A stretch of 43,264 bases of DNA from an uncultured Clostridia bacterium (GCA_944386805.1 CALXCO010000019.1:1-43264); one strand, 5' to 3'; shown: positions 6,413-15,711, numbered from the stretch's first letter. Numbers and translations are program-made. Notes: generated by a model from the sequence alone, not told the origin.

Positions 6413-8791
6413 ATGCTTGATCATATCATAAGAAAGCCGCTGGTTAAATTGCTGGCGTTTCTTCTGTCGGTGGTGCTGGTGGTTGCAACCGGGCTGACGA
6501 TGCTGGCTTTTTCCTTTTGTTCGGCTGAATCCTTTTACCTGACCGGAAACAGCGGCATTTATCATTCCACAATGATTTCAGGTGTGCTGCAAAGCACTGC
6601 GTATAACATGCTGCGCCTGTATGTCAATCAGGGAGACGTCAGTGAGGGAGAAGCAAGCGTGCTCCGCCGGTACCCTCCGACCGACACCAACCTTCGTTTC
6701 CAGATCATCCCGGAAGAGGAAGATGGGGATATTGTGACCAACACTTCTGAGGATGAAACTGATCTGCAATATAATACCTGGTATGGGTGGTATGTGCTGG
6801 ATAAATATGGCGGACTGTATTACCTGTCGCTGGAATCCCAGCCGGGTCTGGGTGAGAGCTACTATTCTGATGGATATCTTGAGGATAATCAGCTGACTAT
6901 GTACAATGTGACCATCCGGCTGGCAGTCGCTGATCCGCTGGTCGCTGCCGACCAGCTTTCCTTCCTGATTAAGTTGTACAATGGATTGTTTGAGGTACGG
7001 TATCCGCTGATTTTGATCCTCACCGGCGGACTGATTTTGACGGTGATCGTCCATATTCTGCTGTTTTGCGGATGCGGGCGCAGGGTCGGCTCGGATGCGG
7101 TATACCCCGGATGGCAGGAAAAAATTCCACTCGATGTCTATATCTGCCTGTATGGATTCGGGATCATTTTTACCTTTTCTCTGGCAGCTTCTGCCTGGGA
7201 CAGCATCAATTATGGCGGCTCGACCGACCTGTATTTCTCGATGATGATTTCGGGAATCTTCATGCTGCTTGGGGTGATTCTGAGCGAACTGACGGCGTGC
7301 AGCCTTGCTATTCGCTTTAAGATGCGCGGCTGGTGGAAAAATATGCTGGTATGGAAACTGACGGTCGCTTTCTTCCGGCTGCTGAAAAAACTCTGGGACC
7401 GGTTGTTTTCCGGTATCGCACGGACGCTGGGACAGTTTTTCCTTTCGCTGCCGTTTGTCTGGCGTGGGGTGTTTGCCGCAGCTGGGATACTGTTGCTGGA
7501 AGTCCTGCTGACCCTGCTGTTCCTGACCGGCAGCTGGACGGGATTGTTTATCTGTCTGGGGGTGAATCTGGCGGTTCTGGTCGCGGCTGGAATGCTGCTG
7601 GGGCAGATGAGACAGCTGCTGGATGCAGGCAAGCGGATGGCAGACGGTGATTTTGACTTCCGGGTCGATACCGCCGGAATGCTGCAATCCTTCCGTGAAC
7701 ACGGCGACGATCTCAATGCCATCAGTGAAGGCATGATTCACGCTGTCGACCAGAAGATGCGCTCCGAACGGATGAAAACCGAACTGATTACCAACGTCTC
7801 CCATGATATCAAAACCCCTCTTACCTCTATCGTCAACTATGCCGACCTCCTCAGCAAGGAAAAACCGGAAAATGAACGGATGAAAGAATACATCGCCGCT
7901 CTGTCCCGTCAGTCCTCCCGGCTGCGTAAGCTGATCGAGGACCTTGTCGAGGCCTCCAAGGCCAGCACCGGCAATCTGTCGGTGGATCTCCAGCCCTGTG
8001 AACTTGGGGTGCTGATTGAACAGACCGCCGGGGAATATCAGGAACGGCTGGAACAGAATGGGCTGGAACTGGTGGTCGAAGCACCGGAACAGCCGGTCGA
8101 GGTATTGGCCGATTCCCGCCGTATCTGGCGGGTACTGGATAACCTGATGGGCAATATCTGCAAATACGCTCTCTCCGGCACACGAGTCTATATCACGCTG
8201 GAAAAGGATGACTGTGCACGTCTGACGCTGCGCAATATCTCCCGTGACCGGCTGGGAATCTCGGCCGATGAACTGATGGAACGGTTTGTCCGGGGAGATA
8301 CCTCCCGTTCGACTGAAGGGTCCGGGCTGGGGCTGTCGATTGCACGCAGTCTGATGGAATTGCAGCATGGCAAACTGGAACTGAAAGTGGATGGCGACCT
8401 GTTCAAGGTCGTGCTGACACTGCCGCTGATGGATAAATCCCAGCAGCAACCGTCCGCTCATCCGGAAAAAACGTCCTCCTCCGTTCAGGAACCTGACGAA
8501 CTGGAACTAACGGTGCAGCCTTCGTCCGGAAAGTATGGGATGGACTGGGCAAAGGACCACGCAGCCGGACAGTATATGTCTAATCAGTCGGACAACGGCT
8601 GGCATACTCCGGAACCTCGTGTACCGTCGCCCAACAGGTATATCCGGCCTGCCGCTGAAAAGAAGCAGGACCGTCGTGAACGTCGCAAGGAGAGGACGCG
8701 TCGGGTGGAACAACGGGTCGAAAAACGGATGAATCATGTATTCAAAAGCATATTTGAACCATTGGACGACAATAACCCGCCTCAAAACTGA
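6413..8791 (+). CDS. Membrane sensor histidine kinase with long basic C-terminal tail
   Basis: This is the partner of the preceding regulator. A first membrane segment (about 11-34) is followed by an outside domain of some 155 residues. Five more hydrophobic segments lie between about 196 and 400. Next come a HAMP-like linker, the H-box NVSHDIKTPLTS with phosphoacceptor H464, and a HATPase domain with GSGLGLSIARSL near residue 636. The catalytic part ends around 670. About 120 further residues follow, polar at first and ending in a strongly basic, helix-prone stretch rich in RRERRKERTRR-like runs. Most kinases end at the ATPase domain, so this tail is unusual. AAGGAG lies 8 bases before the start. 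A bidirectional terminator follows. Confidence 0.92.
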   Translation: MLDHIIRKPLVKLLAFLLSVVLVVATGLTMLAFSFCSAESFYLTGNSGIYHSTMISGVLQSTAYNMLRLYVNQGDVSEGEASVLRRYPPTDTNLRFQIIPEEEDGDIVTNTSEDETDLQYNTWYGWYVLDKYGGLYYLSLESQPGLGESYYSDGYLEDNQLTMYNVTIRLAVADPLVAADQLSFLIKLYNGLFEVRYPLILILTGGLILTVIVHILLFCGCGRRVGSDAVYPGWQEKIPLDVYICLYGFGIIFTFSLAASAWDSINYGGSTDLYFSMMISGIFMLLGVILSELTACSLAIRFKMRGWWKNMLVWKLTVAFFRLLKKLWDRLFSGIARTLGQFFLSLPFVWRGVFAAAGILLLEVLLTLLFLTGSWTGLFICLGVNLAVLVAAGMLLGQMRQLLDAGKRMADGDFDFRVDTAGMLQSFREHGDDLNAISEGMIHAVDQKMRSERMKTELITNVSHDIKTPLTSIVNYADLLSKEKPENERMKEYIAALSRQSSRLRKLIEDLVEASKASTGNLSVDLQPCELGVLIEQTAGEYQERLEQNGLELVVEAPEQPVEVLADSRRIWRVLDNLMGNICKYALSGTRVYITLEKDDCARLTLRNISRDRLGISADELMERFVRGDTSRSTEGSGLGLSIARSLMELQHGKLELKVDGDLFKVVLTLPLMDKSQQQPSAHPEKTSSSVQEPDELELTVQPSSGKYGMDWAKDHAAGQYMSNQSDNGWHTPEPRVPSPNRYIRPAAEKKQDRRERRKERTRRVEQRVEKRMNHVFKSIFEPLDDNNPPQN

Positions 8792-8810
8792 GCGGGACCC
8801 AGATTGAGAA

Positions 8811-8844
8811 CAAACAGCCCTGTGCAGACGCACAGGGCTGTTTG
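8811..8844. terminator. Bidirectional terminator between kinase and 8865 gene
   Basis: A perfect 15-bp stem (8811-8825 with 8830-8844) with a 4-base loop lies between two convergent genes. Confidence 0.8.
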
Positions 8845-8864
8845 TGTATAATTGGAAGATCAGT

Positions 8865-9689
8865 TCATCGCTTTTGCCGCGGCTTTTCTTTTCCGGAATG
8901 CACCGCGAACAGAACGATCAGCGCCACACCTGCCGCAGACAGCAGCGAGTTTATCTTGTCCCAGAGAGGCACTGAAAGGTCGGGGGAGTTATATATGCCC
9001 GCACGGTATAAAACGCCGTCGGTGTTCAGCAGCTCAAGGGCGGACAACTCCCGGATATTCAGTCCCATCCGTTTACGGACTTGCTGGCTGTAATCGGTTC
9101 CGACATCTTCCCAATAGTCTTTGCATATTATTTCGAGGTCGGACATCCGTACATGATAATATGTCCATTCCTCCTGAGAGAGCAGGACCTGTTCGCTGAT
9201 CAGCGGTTGGTCCGTTGTCAGAAAGGGTACTGCATATCGCCAGCCGGATTCAGTTCCGGGAAAGCTGTTTATCCCATAACCAGCTGGGATCAGCGGAGCA
9301 CCTTCTGTTTCGGTCGGAAAAAAGAAGACGTCAGTCCCTTCATCCAGCACCAGCGCCGGTATCAGATCGCTGCCGTCCCAAGTATAGTAGATGATGTCAC
9401 AGGGAAGGGTATATTCCCGGATGATTCCGCTTTGAAAGTTTGCTGTCACCGCACTCGAAAACAGCGGCGCAAACCCGGCAAAATTGGTTGCTTCCAGTGG
9501 TAATCCGGAATATTCTCCATTCGCGTTGTAGCTGGTGGCAGCTGGTACAAATGCTTCCGGCGTCAGGTATTCTTTCACAGTATTCGCCATCTTCCACTGT
9601 CCCACCAGCCGAACCTCTGCGGCTGCCAGAAGTACGCATCCGATGACTAGATACAGCCATCGGATAATCATCCTAATCGTTTTATTCAC
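8865..9689 (-). CDS. Hypothetical membrane-anchored protein with an N- and a C-terminal membrane helix
   Basis: I do not recognise the family. The 274-residue product has a hydrophobic helix near residues 8-26 and another near 245-263, followed by a basic end (KEKPRQKR). This suggests a large outside domain held at both ends. The middle is rich in aromatic and acidic residues and has no Cys-pair or catalytic motif I can name. The start is GTG at 9689, chosen because GGGGAGG stands about 9 bases upstream; the first ATG is six codons later. The gene is convergent with the kinase and followed by the shared terminator. Any role in the adjacent signalling system is only suggested by position. Confidence 0.7.
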   Translation of the reverse strand: MNKTIRMIIRWLYLVIGCVLLAAAEVRLVGQWKMANTVKEYLTPEAFVPAATSYNANGEYSGLPLEATNFAGFAPLFSSAVTANFQSGIIREYTLPCDIIYYTWDGSDLIPALVLDEGTDVFFFPTETEGAPLIPAGYGINSFPGTESGWRYAVPFLTTDQPLISEQVLLSQEEWTYYHVRMSDLEIICKDYWEDVGTDYSQQVRKRMGLNIRELSALELLNTDGVLYRAGIYNSPDLSVPLWDKINSLLSAAGVALIVLFAVHSGKEKPRQKR

Positions 9690-9734
9690 TGTGTTCTTCC
9701 TCCCCGGTGGAAAACCATATGACTTCTTTTGCAG

Positions 9735-9776
9735 GAAAAAAATTCCCCCGTTCCGCTGATTAATGGAACGGGGAAT
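9735..9776 (-). terminator. Terminator of pgmB
   Basis: The hairpin of GGAACGGGGAAT with ATTCCCCCGTTCC (one bulged base) is followed on the minus strand by TTTTTTT. Confidence 0.8.
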
Positions 9777-9797
9777 CGTGTGATCATCAGAAAATAA

Positions 9798-10433
9798 TCA
9801 GATCTTGAGCAGGTCGGAGAAGGTGGTCAGATTGTAGGTACCTTTTCCGCATTTGGTTGCTTCGCCGATTGCAGCGCATTCCATGCCGCCGGCAATTGCA
9901 GCGTCCAGACCAGCTTCTGCATCTTCAACGACCAGGCAGTCTTTAGGGTCCATGCCGAGGAATTCAGCTGCTTTCAGGAAAACTTCGGGGTCGGGTTTGG
10001 ACTTGGTAATGTTGTTGCCGTCGGAGACAGCGTCGAAGTAGTCGCCCAGACCCAGCTGACCGAGGATAAAGGGAGTGTTCTTGGAGGAAGAGCCGATTGC
10101 CAGCTTGATTCCCTTCGCACGGAGAGCGTCCAGCGTATTTTTGACCTCGTCCGACAGATCGGCGGGGGACATGTTCTTCAGCAGCTCACGGTACAGGTCG
10201 TTTTTCTTGGTGCAGCAGGCTTCTTTCTGCTCCTGAGACATCGGTTCGCCGTGGTAACGTTCGAGGATGATTTCAAACGATGCCATTCTCGAAACACCGC
10301 GCAGGCGGTTGTTGATCTCTTCGTCGAAGTAGATGCCCAGCTCGTCAGCGGGGGCTTTCCATGCCTGATAATGATACTTGTCGGTAAAGCAGATAACGCC
10401 ATCCAGGTCAAAAACGACAGCTTTCTGTTTCAT
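9798..10433 (-). CDS. pgmB: Beta-phosphoglucomutase (HAD superfamily)
   Basis: The enzyme interconverts beta-glucose 1-phosphate and glucose 6-phosphate, linking maltose, trehalose or related disaccharide phosphorolysis to glycolysis. The HAD motif I is FDLDGVICFTD (residues 8-18; nucleophile Asp followed by the DxD acid). A helical cap with RLRGVSR (substrate loop) follows, then GSSS (motif II), KPDPEVFL (motif III) and VEDAEAG (motif IV). At 211 residues it has the usual length. It has its own promoter (10486-10514) and terminator, so it is a single-gene unit. No sugar phosphorylase is visible nearby. Confidence 0.93.
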   Translation of the reverse strand: MKQKAVVFDLDGVICFTDKYHYQAWKAPADELGIYFDEEINNRLRGVSRMASFEIILERYHGEPMSQEQKEACCTKKNDLYRELLKNMSPADLSDEVKNTLDALRAKGIKLAIGSSSKNTPFILGQLGLGDYFDAVSDGNNITKSKPDPEVFLKAAEFLGMDPKDCLVVEDAEAGLDAAIAGGMECAAIGEATKCGKGTYNLTTFSDLLKI

Positions 10434-10485
10434 GGGGAATCCTTCCTTTGCAAAAAAATACGATAAACGAGAGTTATCTATTTTT

Positions 10486-10514
10486 ATTCTACCATATATT
10501 TTTCAATCCTTCAA
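10486..10514 (-). promoter_or_regulatory. Promoter of pgmB
   Basis: On the minus strand TTGAAG (10509-10514) and TAGAAT (10486-10491) are separated by 17 bases. Confidence 0.6.
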
Positions 10515-10656
10515 GCATTTTAGGAAAAAACTGACAGTTTTTGAATCTTTCCAATTGGGTGATTGCACAGGGAACAGATATCCTGCCTATACTCTGATTA
10601 TTTCCAACTTTACAGTCAGCTATTTGGATGATTAACACAAAAATATATTCTATTTA

Positions 10657-10685
10657 TTTACATAATTCAAAGATTCTGCTATACT
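10657..10685 (+). promoter_or_regulatory. Promoter of the 10737 gene
   Basis: TTTACA (10657-10662) and TATACT (10680-10685) are separated by 17 bases. The rest of the 300-base gap between pgmB and 10737 holds only the two divergent promoters as far as I can see. Confidence 0.6.
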
Positions 10686-10736
10686 GAAAATAACAAATAC
10701 GGTTTACCGAATGTAGTTTCGGAAGGGGATGGATGT

Positions 10737-11189
10737 ATGAAAGGGAAAATTACCACAATCTGCCTGTTGGTCGTATACCTGCTGCTGCCGCTGGGAATGT
10801 TTTATGTCTATGCCTGGGGCGACGGACTTGTTTTCGGTGGCCATAGTGAATGGTACCAGCCGTATGTTTACACTGTGCTTTTCCTGTTGCCGGTGCTGTA
10901 CGGAATTTTGTATGGTGTTCTGCTCTGGCTTTGCCTGAAAAACAGGCGTGAGGTACTAATGGCGCTTTTTACCGGGATATCGGTGCTGCAGGTGTTATGG
11001 GGAATCAATCTGGTGTATCAAAGTTTTTTCTCGTTTACACTGCCGGTCTTTCCCTGGTTTGACTGGATGGCAGACGGGGTGAATTCGTATCAGGAGCTTT
11101 TATTGCCGGTGCAGCAGGTTGGGGCGGTCGTTGCGGTTGTCTTACTGATTGCCACCCTCATCAGCAGAAGAAAACAGAAAAATAGCTGA
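10737..11189 (+). CDS. Small integral membrane protein of unknown function
   Basis: The 150-residue product has four hydrophobic segments, near residues 5-25, 44-64, 72-92 and 124-145, with short loops and a basic end (SRRKQKN). I do not recognise the family. GGAAGGGGATGG lies just before the ATG and a promoter is 50 bases upstream. It stands alone between pgmB and a convergent unknown gene, with a shared terminator at 11201-11226, so its context gives no clue to function. Confidence 0.65.
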   Translation: MKGKITTICLLVVYLLLPLGMFYVYAWGDGLVFGGHSEWYQPYVYTVLFLLPVLYGILYGVLLWLCLKNRREVLMALFTGISVLQVLWGINLVYQSFFSFTLPVFPWFDWMADGVNSYQELLLPVQQVGAVVAVVLLIATLISRRKQKNS

Positions 11190-11200
11190 TGCCGAAAATG

Positions 11201-11226
11201 AACCCCAGGCGTGTCTGCCTGGGGTT
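11201..11226. terminator. Bidirectional terminator
   Basis: AACCCCAGGC and GCCTGGGGTT form a 10-bp stem with a 6-base loop between convergent genes. T tracts on both sides are short. Confidence 0.6.
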
Positions 11227-11231
11227 TGGTA

Positions 11232-11918
11232 CTATTTCCGTTCACCGAGCAATCCGGTCACACAGTCGAAACCGCTGCATATTCCCGTTGTCAGTACAAT
11301 ATGCCCGCAAAGTGCAGTCATTTGCTGGATGGTCGGATTGTCGATTGCTTTTTCGACCGGCAGATAGACGCTGATGTTTACCGGCGTTCCGGAAGGCAGG
11401 TCGTGAACAAAACGAATCAGCGGGTCGGAAAGATCAGGCTCCGGCGTTTCGTCCGTTTCCAGCAGCCGGTACCGTTGGTAATCCATACAGGCTTTCCCTA
11501 AGGCAGTGTAGGTCTTGCAGCTTTCGGCAAACAGGGGATGCAGAAGGTTTTGATGTGCCATATCCAAAAAGGTATACAATCCGGCCAATTGCAGATCATA
11601 TAACAGGAGTTTTTGCATCCACTGATTTGTCGCTGTCTGGCTTACCGAAAAGAATTGCGTCAGGATGTTCAGCTGGTCGGAAAAGCTTCGGAGCAAATAA
11701 ACACGTGTCTGTGTTACGTGCAATGTCAACAACCGGCAGATGGTATTTTGCAGCAAAACAGTGTCCACCATGGTTTTGCTCATCCGCTCGGCATTCCATA
11801 CCTGCCGTGTACCGTGGGGAAAAATTCTTCTGTGTGCATCGGCCGGCTGATCTTCCAAAAGGAACGGAGAAAGGATGCACAATGCTTTTTCAAGTGAAAT
11901 CTGTGTCAGCTGAATCAT
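11232..11918 (-). CDS. Hypothetical cytoplasmic protein
   Basis: I do not recognise the family. The 228-residue product has no signal peptide or membrane helix. It is largely helical by composition, with Leu- and Gln-rich stretches in the middle (for example LLYDLQLAGLYTFLD). Near the end are IVLTTGICSGFDCVTGLLGE, a Gly/Cys-containing segment. A ribosome site AAGGAG six bases before the ATG supports translation. The gene is convergent with the 10737 gene and separated by about 145 bases from the GH3 gene upstream, with a terminator between, so it is probably transcribed alone. Confidence 0.6.
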   Translation of the reverse strand: MIQLTQISLEKALCILSPFLLEDQPADAHRRIFPHGTRQVWNAERMSKTMVDTVLLQNTICRLLTLHVTQTRVYLLRSFSDQLNILTQFFSVSQTATNQWMQKLLLYDLQLAGLYTFLDMAHQNLLHPLFAESCKTYTALGKACMDYQRYRLLETDETPEPDLSDPLIRFVHDLPSGTPVNISVYLPVEKAIDNPTIQQMTALCGHIVLTTGICSGFDCVTGLLGERK

Positions 11919-11990
11919 AGGTTACTCCTTGATAATAAAAAGTATGCAGAACCTGAAAATCCGCCCGTCAGTTCTATCATGAGCAATAAA

Positions 11991-12029
11991 TGCACAAGAG
12001 CCTGCGATTTTGGTCGCAGGCTCTTTGCA
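11991..12029 (-). terminator. Terminator of the GH3 gene
   Basis: AAGAGCCTGCGA and TCGCAGGCTCTT form a perfect 12-bp stem, extended by TGCA on both sides. Confidence 0.65.
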
Positions 12030-12063
12030 TGACCGGGTAAAACCCGGCTGATTGACCTATAAA

Positions 12064-13761
12064 TTACAGTCTGGTATCCCATTTGCCGCAGAACGGGTCG
12101 ACAGGGTTCTTGCCCTTGAATTCGCTTCTGCCCATCAGTTTGTCCATCAGCGCTTCCAGAACGTCATCATTGGAGTTGTAGGTGTTGATGAAGGTCTTGA
12201 TGCGCGGAACGTCCAGCAGGTGGTAGGGGTTCTCAACCGAGATGAAGATGGTGGGAACCGAGTTGACATAATGCGGGCAGTTGGCGCCCATCGGCTGCTG
12301 CCATTCAATGCGGACGGTGGTCTGGTTGGACTTGGTCGACATGTTGGCGAGGTAGATGATGTAGTCGTAGTTCTTGGTGACTTCGTCCTGGCGGGGAGTC
12401 TTGCCCTCAAACATCGGAGCGGGTACAAAGGTCGTGACCTCAAAGCCCTCTGCTTCCAGCATCTGTTTGACGTGGTCGCAAACACCGGCCTTGACCGAGT
12501 AGGCGACGCCCTGTTCTGCTTCGATCGGGCAGTAGAGGACTCTCTTCTTGTTGGGATCGAGCGGCAGAACGCCTTTTTCTTCCTTGACGAGGGTAACCGA
12601 CTGGTCAGCAATCTCTTTAGCCCACTGTTTGTGTTCTTCGCAGCCGAGAACTTTCAGAGCATCTTCAAGCTTGAGGTCTTCGGTCTGTTTGTACAGCTTC
12701 AGAGCAGCTTTCAGTGCCAGTACACGCATAACAGCCTCGTCGACTCTTTCCATCGTCAGGATGCCGTCTTCAATGCCCTTCTTCATGTACTCAAGGTCTT
12801 CGGCCATGTTCTTATTGAACAGGAAGATATCTGCGCCGCAGGCAATCGAGTAGGGAACCGATTTGCTTCTGTCCATCGGGATGGTGAAGCCGGCCATCGT
12901 GGTCGCGTCGGTACAGATAACGCCGTTGAAGCCGAGGTATTTACGGAGCAGGCCGTTGGGACCGATCATTTCAGGCGACAGGGTCGCGGGCATGATGTCT
13001 TCGTCCTTGATATCGGGGTTGATCTTCTTGGTCCATGCAGGCTGCATGATATGGCCGACCATGACGGTCAGTGCGCCTTTTTCAATAGAAGCCTTGTAGT
13101 TATTGCCGTAGGTTGCCATCCAGTCTTCGCAGGACATGTCGTTGATCGAGCTGACCAGATGCTGGTCACGTTCATCGCGGCCGTCACCGGGGAAGTGCTT
13201 GATCGAAACGCAGACGCCCAGTTTCTGGCATTCTTCGGTGTATGCAGCGCCGTAAGCGGCAACACGCGCAGGGTCAGAACCGAAGGTACGGGTATTGGTA
13301 ATCGGGTTACGGAAGTTATAGTCGATATCGATGATCGGAGCAAAAGCGTAGTTTGCACCGACAGCCTTGCCTTCTCTTGCGCAGAGGATACCGAGTCTGC
13401 GTGCATTTTCGACGTTATCGGTTGCAGCAATTTCCAGCGGTGCGCCGATCAGAGTGCCTTCATTGACGATACCGTTGCCGCCCTTTTCGAGGTTTGCAGC
13501 GATCAGCATCGGGATTTTGCATTTTTTGCGGAACAGATTGGTAGCATTGACTGCTTCCTCAGCCGAGCAGGGGCGGTACATAACGCCGCAGGGATGCAGG
13601 GTATTCAGCAGTTCATCAATATCCGCTTCCGAATAGTTTCTCATGCAGGGGAAGAAAAGAGATTCAATCTTCTCATCCTTGGTCATCGAAGCGAAGGTCG
13701 ATTCGACCCAGGCGATATCTTCATCGTCCAGGTTAAAGGGCTTGGCTCTTAAATCGAACAT
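12064..13761 (-). CDS. Glycoside hydrolase family 3 protein (beta-N-acetylhexosaminidase-like)
   Basis: The N-terminal GH3 barrel (residues about 20-350) carries SIKHFPGDGRDERDQHL at 186-202, the NagZ-type loop whose Asp-x-His pair acts as general acid/base. It also carries ICTDATTMAGF with the predicted nucleophile D285. A second domain of about 200 residues follows, as in two-domain GH3 enzymes. No signal peptide is seen, so the protein is cytoplasmic and probably acts on imported N-acetylglucosaminides, perhaps recycled wall fragments (inference). The ATG at 13761 has GGAGGAAACCACC in front of it; the frame is open for five more codons, but those are the ribosome site itself. A TATAAT box lies at 13809-13814 on the minus strand. 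Confidence 0.88.
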   Translation of the reverse strand: MFDLRAKPFNLDDEDIAWVESTFASMTKDEKIESLFFPCMRNYSEADIDELLNTLHPCGVMYRPCSAEEAVNATNLFRKKCKIPMLIAANLEKGGNGIVNEGTLIGAPLEIAATDNVENARRLGILCAREGKAVGANYAFAPIIDIDYNFRNPITNTRTFGSDPARVAAYGAAYTEECQKLGVCVSIKHFPGDGRDERDQHLVSSINDMSCEDWMATYGNNYKASIEKGALTVMVGHIMQPAWTKKINPDIKDEDIMPATLSPEMIGPNGLLRKYLGFNGVICTDATTMAGFTIPMDRSKSVPYSIACGADIFLFNKNMAEDLEYMKKGIEDGILTMERVDEAVMRVLALKAALKLYKQTEDLKLEDALKVLGCEEHKQWAKEIADQSVTLVKEEKGVLPLDPNKKRVLYCPIEAEQGVAYSVKAGVCDHVKQMLEAEGFEVTTFVPAPMFEGKTPRQDEVTKNYDYIIYLANMSTKSNQTTVRIEWQQPMGANCPHYVNSVPTIFISVENPYHLLDVPRIKTFINTYNSNDDVLEALMDKLMGRSEFKGKNPVDPFCGKWDTRL

Positions 13762-13983
13762 GGTGGTTTCCTCCAATCACAGTTAAAAATGTAATAACGG
13801 CAGCTCGATTATATCCCCGCCAAAAGGCGCAGTTATCTCAGGATATTCTTAAATCGATTAGTTTTATTTTACTACATTTGCGGGATAAATTCAATAGCAT
13901 ATTATGAATAAGGAATAAAAGGGCAGTTTTTCGGCTTTTCATACAACATCAGTTTTGTAATCTTGTGAAATTTGCGCATGAAA

Positions 13984-14020
13984 CAAAAGCAGCGCGCTGC
14001 CGCCAGGACAACGCGCTGCT
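13984..14020 (-). terminator. Terminator of the 14036 lipoprotein gene
   Basis: AGCAGCGCG and CGCGCTGCT form the stem; on the minus strand it is followed by TTTTGTTT. Confidence 0.7.
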
Positions 14021-14035
14021 CGTACATCGATTTCA

Positions 14036-14701
14036 TCATGCCAGCAGGTCATCGGCAACCTCACGGAGGGTCGGGTCATCGGAAATATCACTTTCAATCA
14101 GGATGCCCAAAAAGGCCTCTCCTGTCCATTCATCCGATGGCTTGCACCGTGCGGCGATTTGTACGATACTTTCAGGAAAATCCTCCGAAATACCTTTCCA
14201 GAACGACCACAGTACATTTGCCTCGTAGTTTTCCAGATAAGGCATGTTCTCGATCAGCTGTTCACCGTCCCCATAAACCGACCAGTCAAATGTAATTTCC
14301 GGGTAATCCGGGCTGGACGGCTCCGGTTCTCCGAAGACTTCGACGCAGTCGTCATACAGCTGCCGGGCAGCTGTTCCCATTTCCTGTTGGGACAGATCGT
14401 CGCCGGACGCAGTCAGGGTGATCTGCGAGAGAGTACCATCCATAAAGACCAGCTGCATCTCAGCCGGCAGCCCGGCCAGTTGGATATCCTCAGATTTCTG
14501 GTAAACAGTTCCCTGATCTGTCTGCTGCTGTGTCCATCCATCGCCGTCGATATCATATGTATCGATTACATCGGTTTCCGACATGCCCAATCCCTTTTCA
14601 CAAAGGGAGAACATATCGTCAGGCGTCGGAGCTTTTTCACAGCCCGTCATCAGTGCGGCGATTGCCGAAACAAATAATACTCCCCAAAACGCTTTTTTCA
14701 T
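14036..14701 (-). CDS. Putative lipoprotein
   Basis: The N-terminus is a lipoprotein signal with KK, a hydrophobic run and the lipobox ALMTGC (Cys at residue 21). The mature protein of about 200 residues is acidic and has an early segment GLGMSETDVIDTYDIDGDGW and a later one YDDCVEVFGEPEPSS. The motif 'F/YG-x-P' after a run of helix also appears in the lipoprotein at 4832-5398 (LTDLYGQPDK), so the two may share a fold; I could not align them further. The start at 14701 has GGAGGTGTCCAG in front; the frame is open for six more codons that include this site. A clear terminator follows. Function unknown. Confidence 0.75.
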   Translation of the reverse strand: MKKAFWGVLFVSAIAALMTGCEKAPTPDDMFSLCEKGLGMSETDVIDTYDIDGDGWTQQQTDQGTVYQKSEDIQLAGLPAEMQLVFMDGTLSQITLTASGDDLSQQEMGTAARQLYDDCVEVFGEPEPSSPDYPEITFDWSVYGDGEQLIENMPYLENYEANVLWSFWKGISEDFPESIVQIAARCKPSDEWTGEAFLGILIESDISDDPTLREVADDLLA

Positions 14702-14881
14702 CTGGACACCTCCATCCAATCAACAATATCAGAATTTTCAAACAACATCTTTACATTATATTACGATATAATTCATCGGGTGTCAATATTCTTTCCTACA
14801 AAACGGGCGGGCCAATTTACCACTATTTTTACAAATTTTTATCAATTACAGAAGAAAATATAGAAACTTTTCTCTTTTGTC

Positions 14882-14910
14882 TTGTAGCCATGACCGGAAT
14901 ATGTTAGAAT
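14882..14910 (+). promoter_or_regulatory. Promoter of the metallophosphoesterase gene
   Basis: TTGTAG (14882-14887) and TAGAAT (14905-14910) are separated by 17 bases, with TG ahead of the -10 box. Confidence 0.6.
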
Positions 14911-14991
14911 AGAAACGGATAAAATGATAAAACAAAACGCCGCAATGCAGATGACGGAGTAATGAGCGGCGCAATGAAAGGGTGGCAATCA

Positions 14992-15711
14992 ATGATTTAC
15001 GTCATTTCGGATATCCACGGCTGTTATCAGTCCTATCTGAAAATGCTGGAAAAACTGAAAATACGGGAGTCCGACACCGTTTACATCCTCGGCGATACCA
15101 TCGACCGCGGCCGGGATGGAATCAGGGTTTTGCAGGACATGATGATGCGTCCCAATATCATCCCGATTCTCGGCAACCATGAATATATGGCAGCACACGC
15201 TCTCGACTCGTTGGCCGACGCGGCACGGGCACAGGCACAGATGCCGACCCCTGAACTCAAACGTAAGCTGGCCAAATGGATTTCCGATTCCGGTACGGCG
15301 ACCCTGAATGCGTATCGTAAACTGACCCCTCAGCAGCGGCGGCAGATTCTGGAATATCTGGCGGAGTTTTCGCTGTATGAGGAAGTGCGCGCGGGTGGAA
15401 AGGATTATATCCTGATGCACGCGGCGCCGGTTGAGGGTGGAAAGGCGCTCGGCGAATATACGCCGGAAGAGCTGCTCTTTACCCATACGCTGCCGGAGGA
15501 AAACCCGTTCCCCGGTAAAATCCTCGTCACCGGTCATACGCCGACTTTTTTGTTGGGCGACCAGTACCGCGGGAAGATTGTCACCAGTGAAAAAGGCGAC
15601 CATATCTGCCTCGATGCGGGGGCAGGGTATGGAGAAAATCTCGCGGCTGTCTGCCTGAATACCGGCTGGCACTATTATGTTTCAACTGCCGATGATCCGG
15701 CGCTTGCCTGA
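14992..15711 (+). CDS. Metallophosphoesterase (Ser/Thr phosphatase or Ap4A hydrolase type)
   Basis: The calcineurin-like signature is complete: SDIHGCY (residues 6-12, metal-binding DxH), LGDTIDRGRDG (GDxxDRG), LGNHEYM (GNHE), and the later VTGHTPT (GHTP). At 239 residues it resembles bacterial PP-family phosphatases such as ApaH-like or PrpA-like enzymes. The substrate could be phosphoproteins or dinucleoside polyphosphates, which the sequence does not decide. The start at 14992 has AAAGGGTGG 8 bases upstream; in-frame ATGs at 14962 and 14974 lack a ribosome site. The gene forms a single unit ending at the bidirectional terminator 15747-15780. Confidence 0.88.
   Translation: MIYVISDIHGCYQSYLKMLEKLKIRESDTVYILGDTIDRGRDGIRVLQDMMMRPNIIPILGNHEYMAAHALDSLADAARAQAQMPTPELKRKLAKWISDSGTATLNAYRKLTPQQRRQILEYLAEFSLYEEVRAGGKDYILMHAAPVEGGKALGEYTPEELLFTHTLPEENPFPGKILVTGHTPTFLLGDQYRGKIVTSEKGDHICLDAGAGYGENLAAVCLNTGWHYYVSTADDPALA

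Noticed and set aside
6578-8461. A 627-codon open frame antisense to the histidine kinase
   Set aside because: The sense frame has complete kinase motifs; the antisense product is Gln/His-rich with no domain.
12052-13752. A 566-codon open frame antisense to the GH3 gene
   Set aside because: The opposite frame carries the complete GH3 motifs and a ribosome site; this one has neither.
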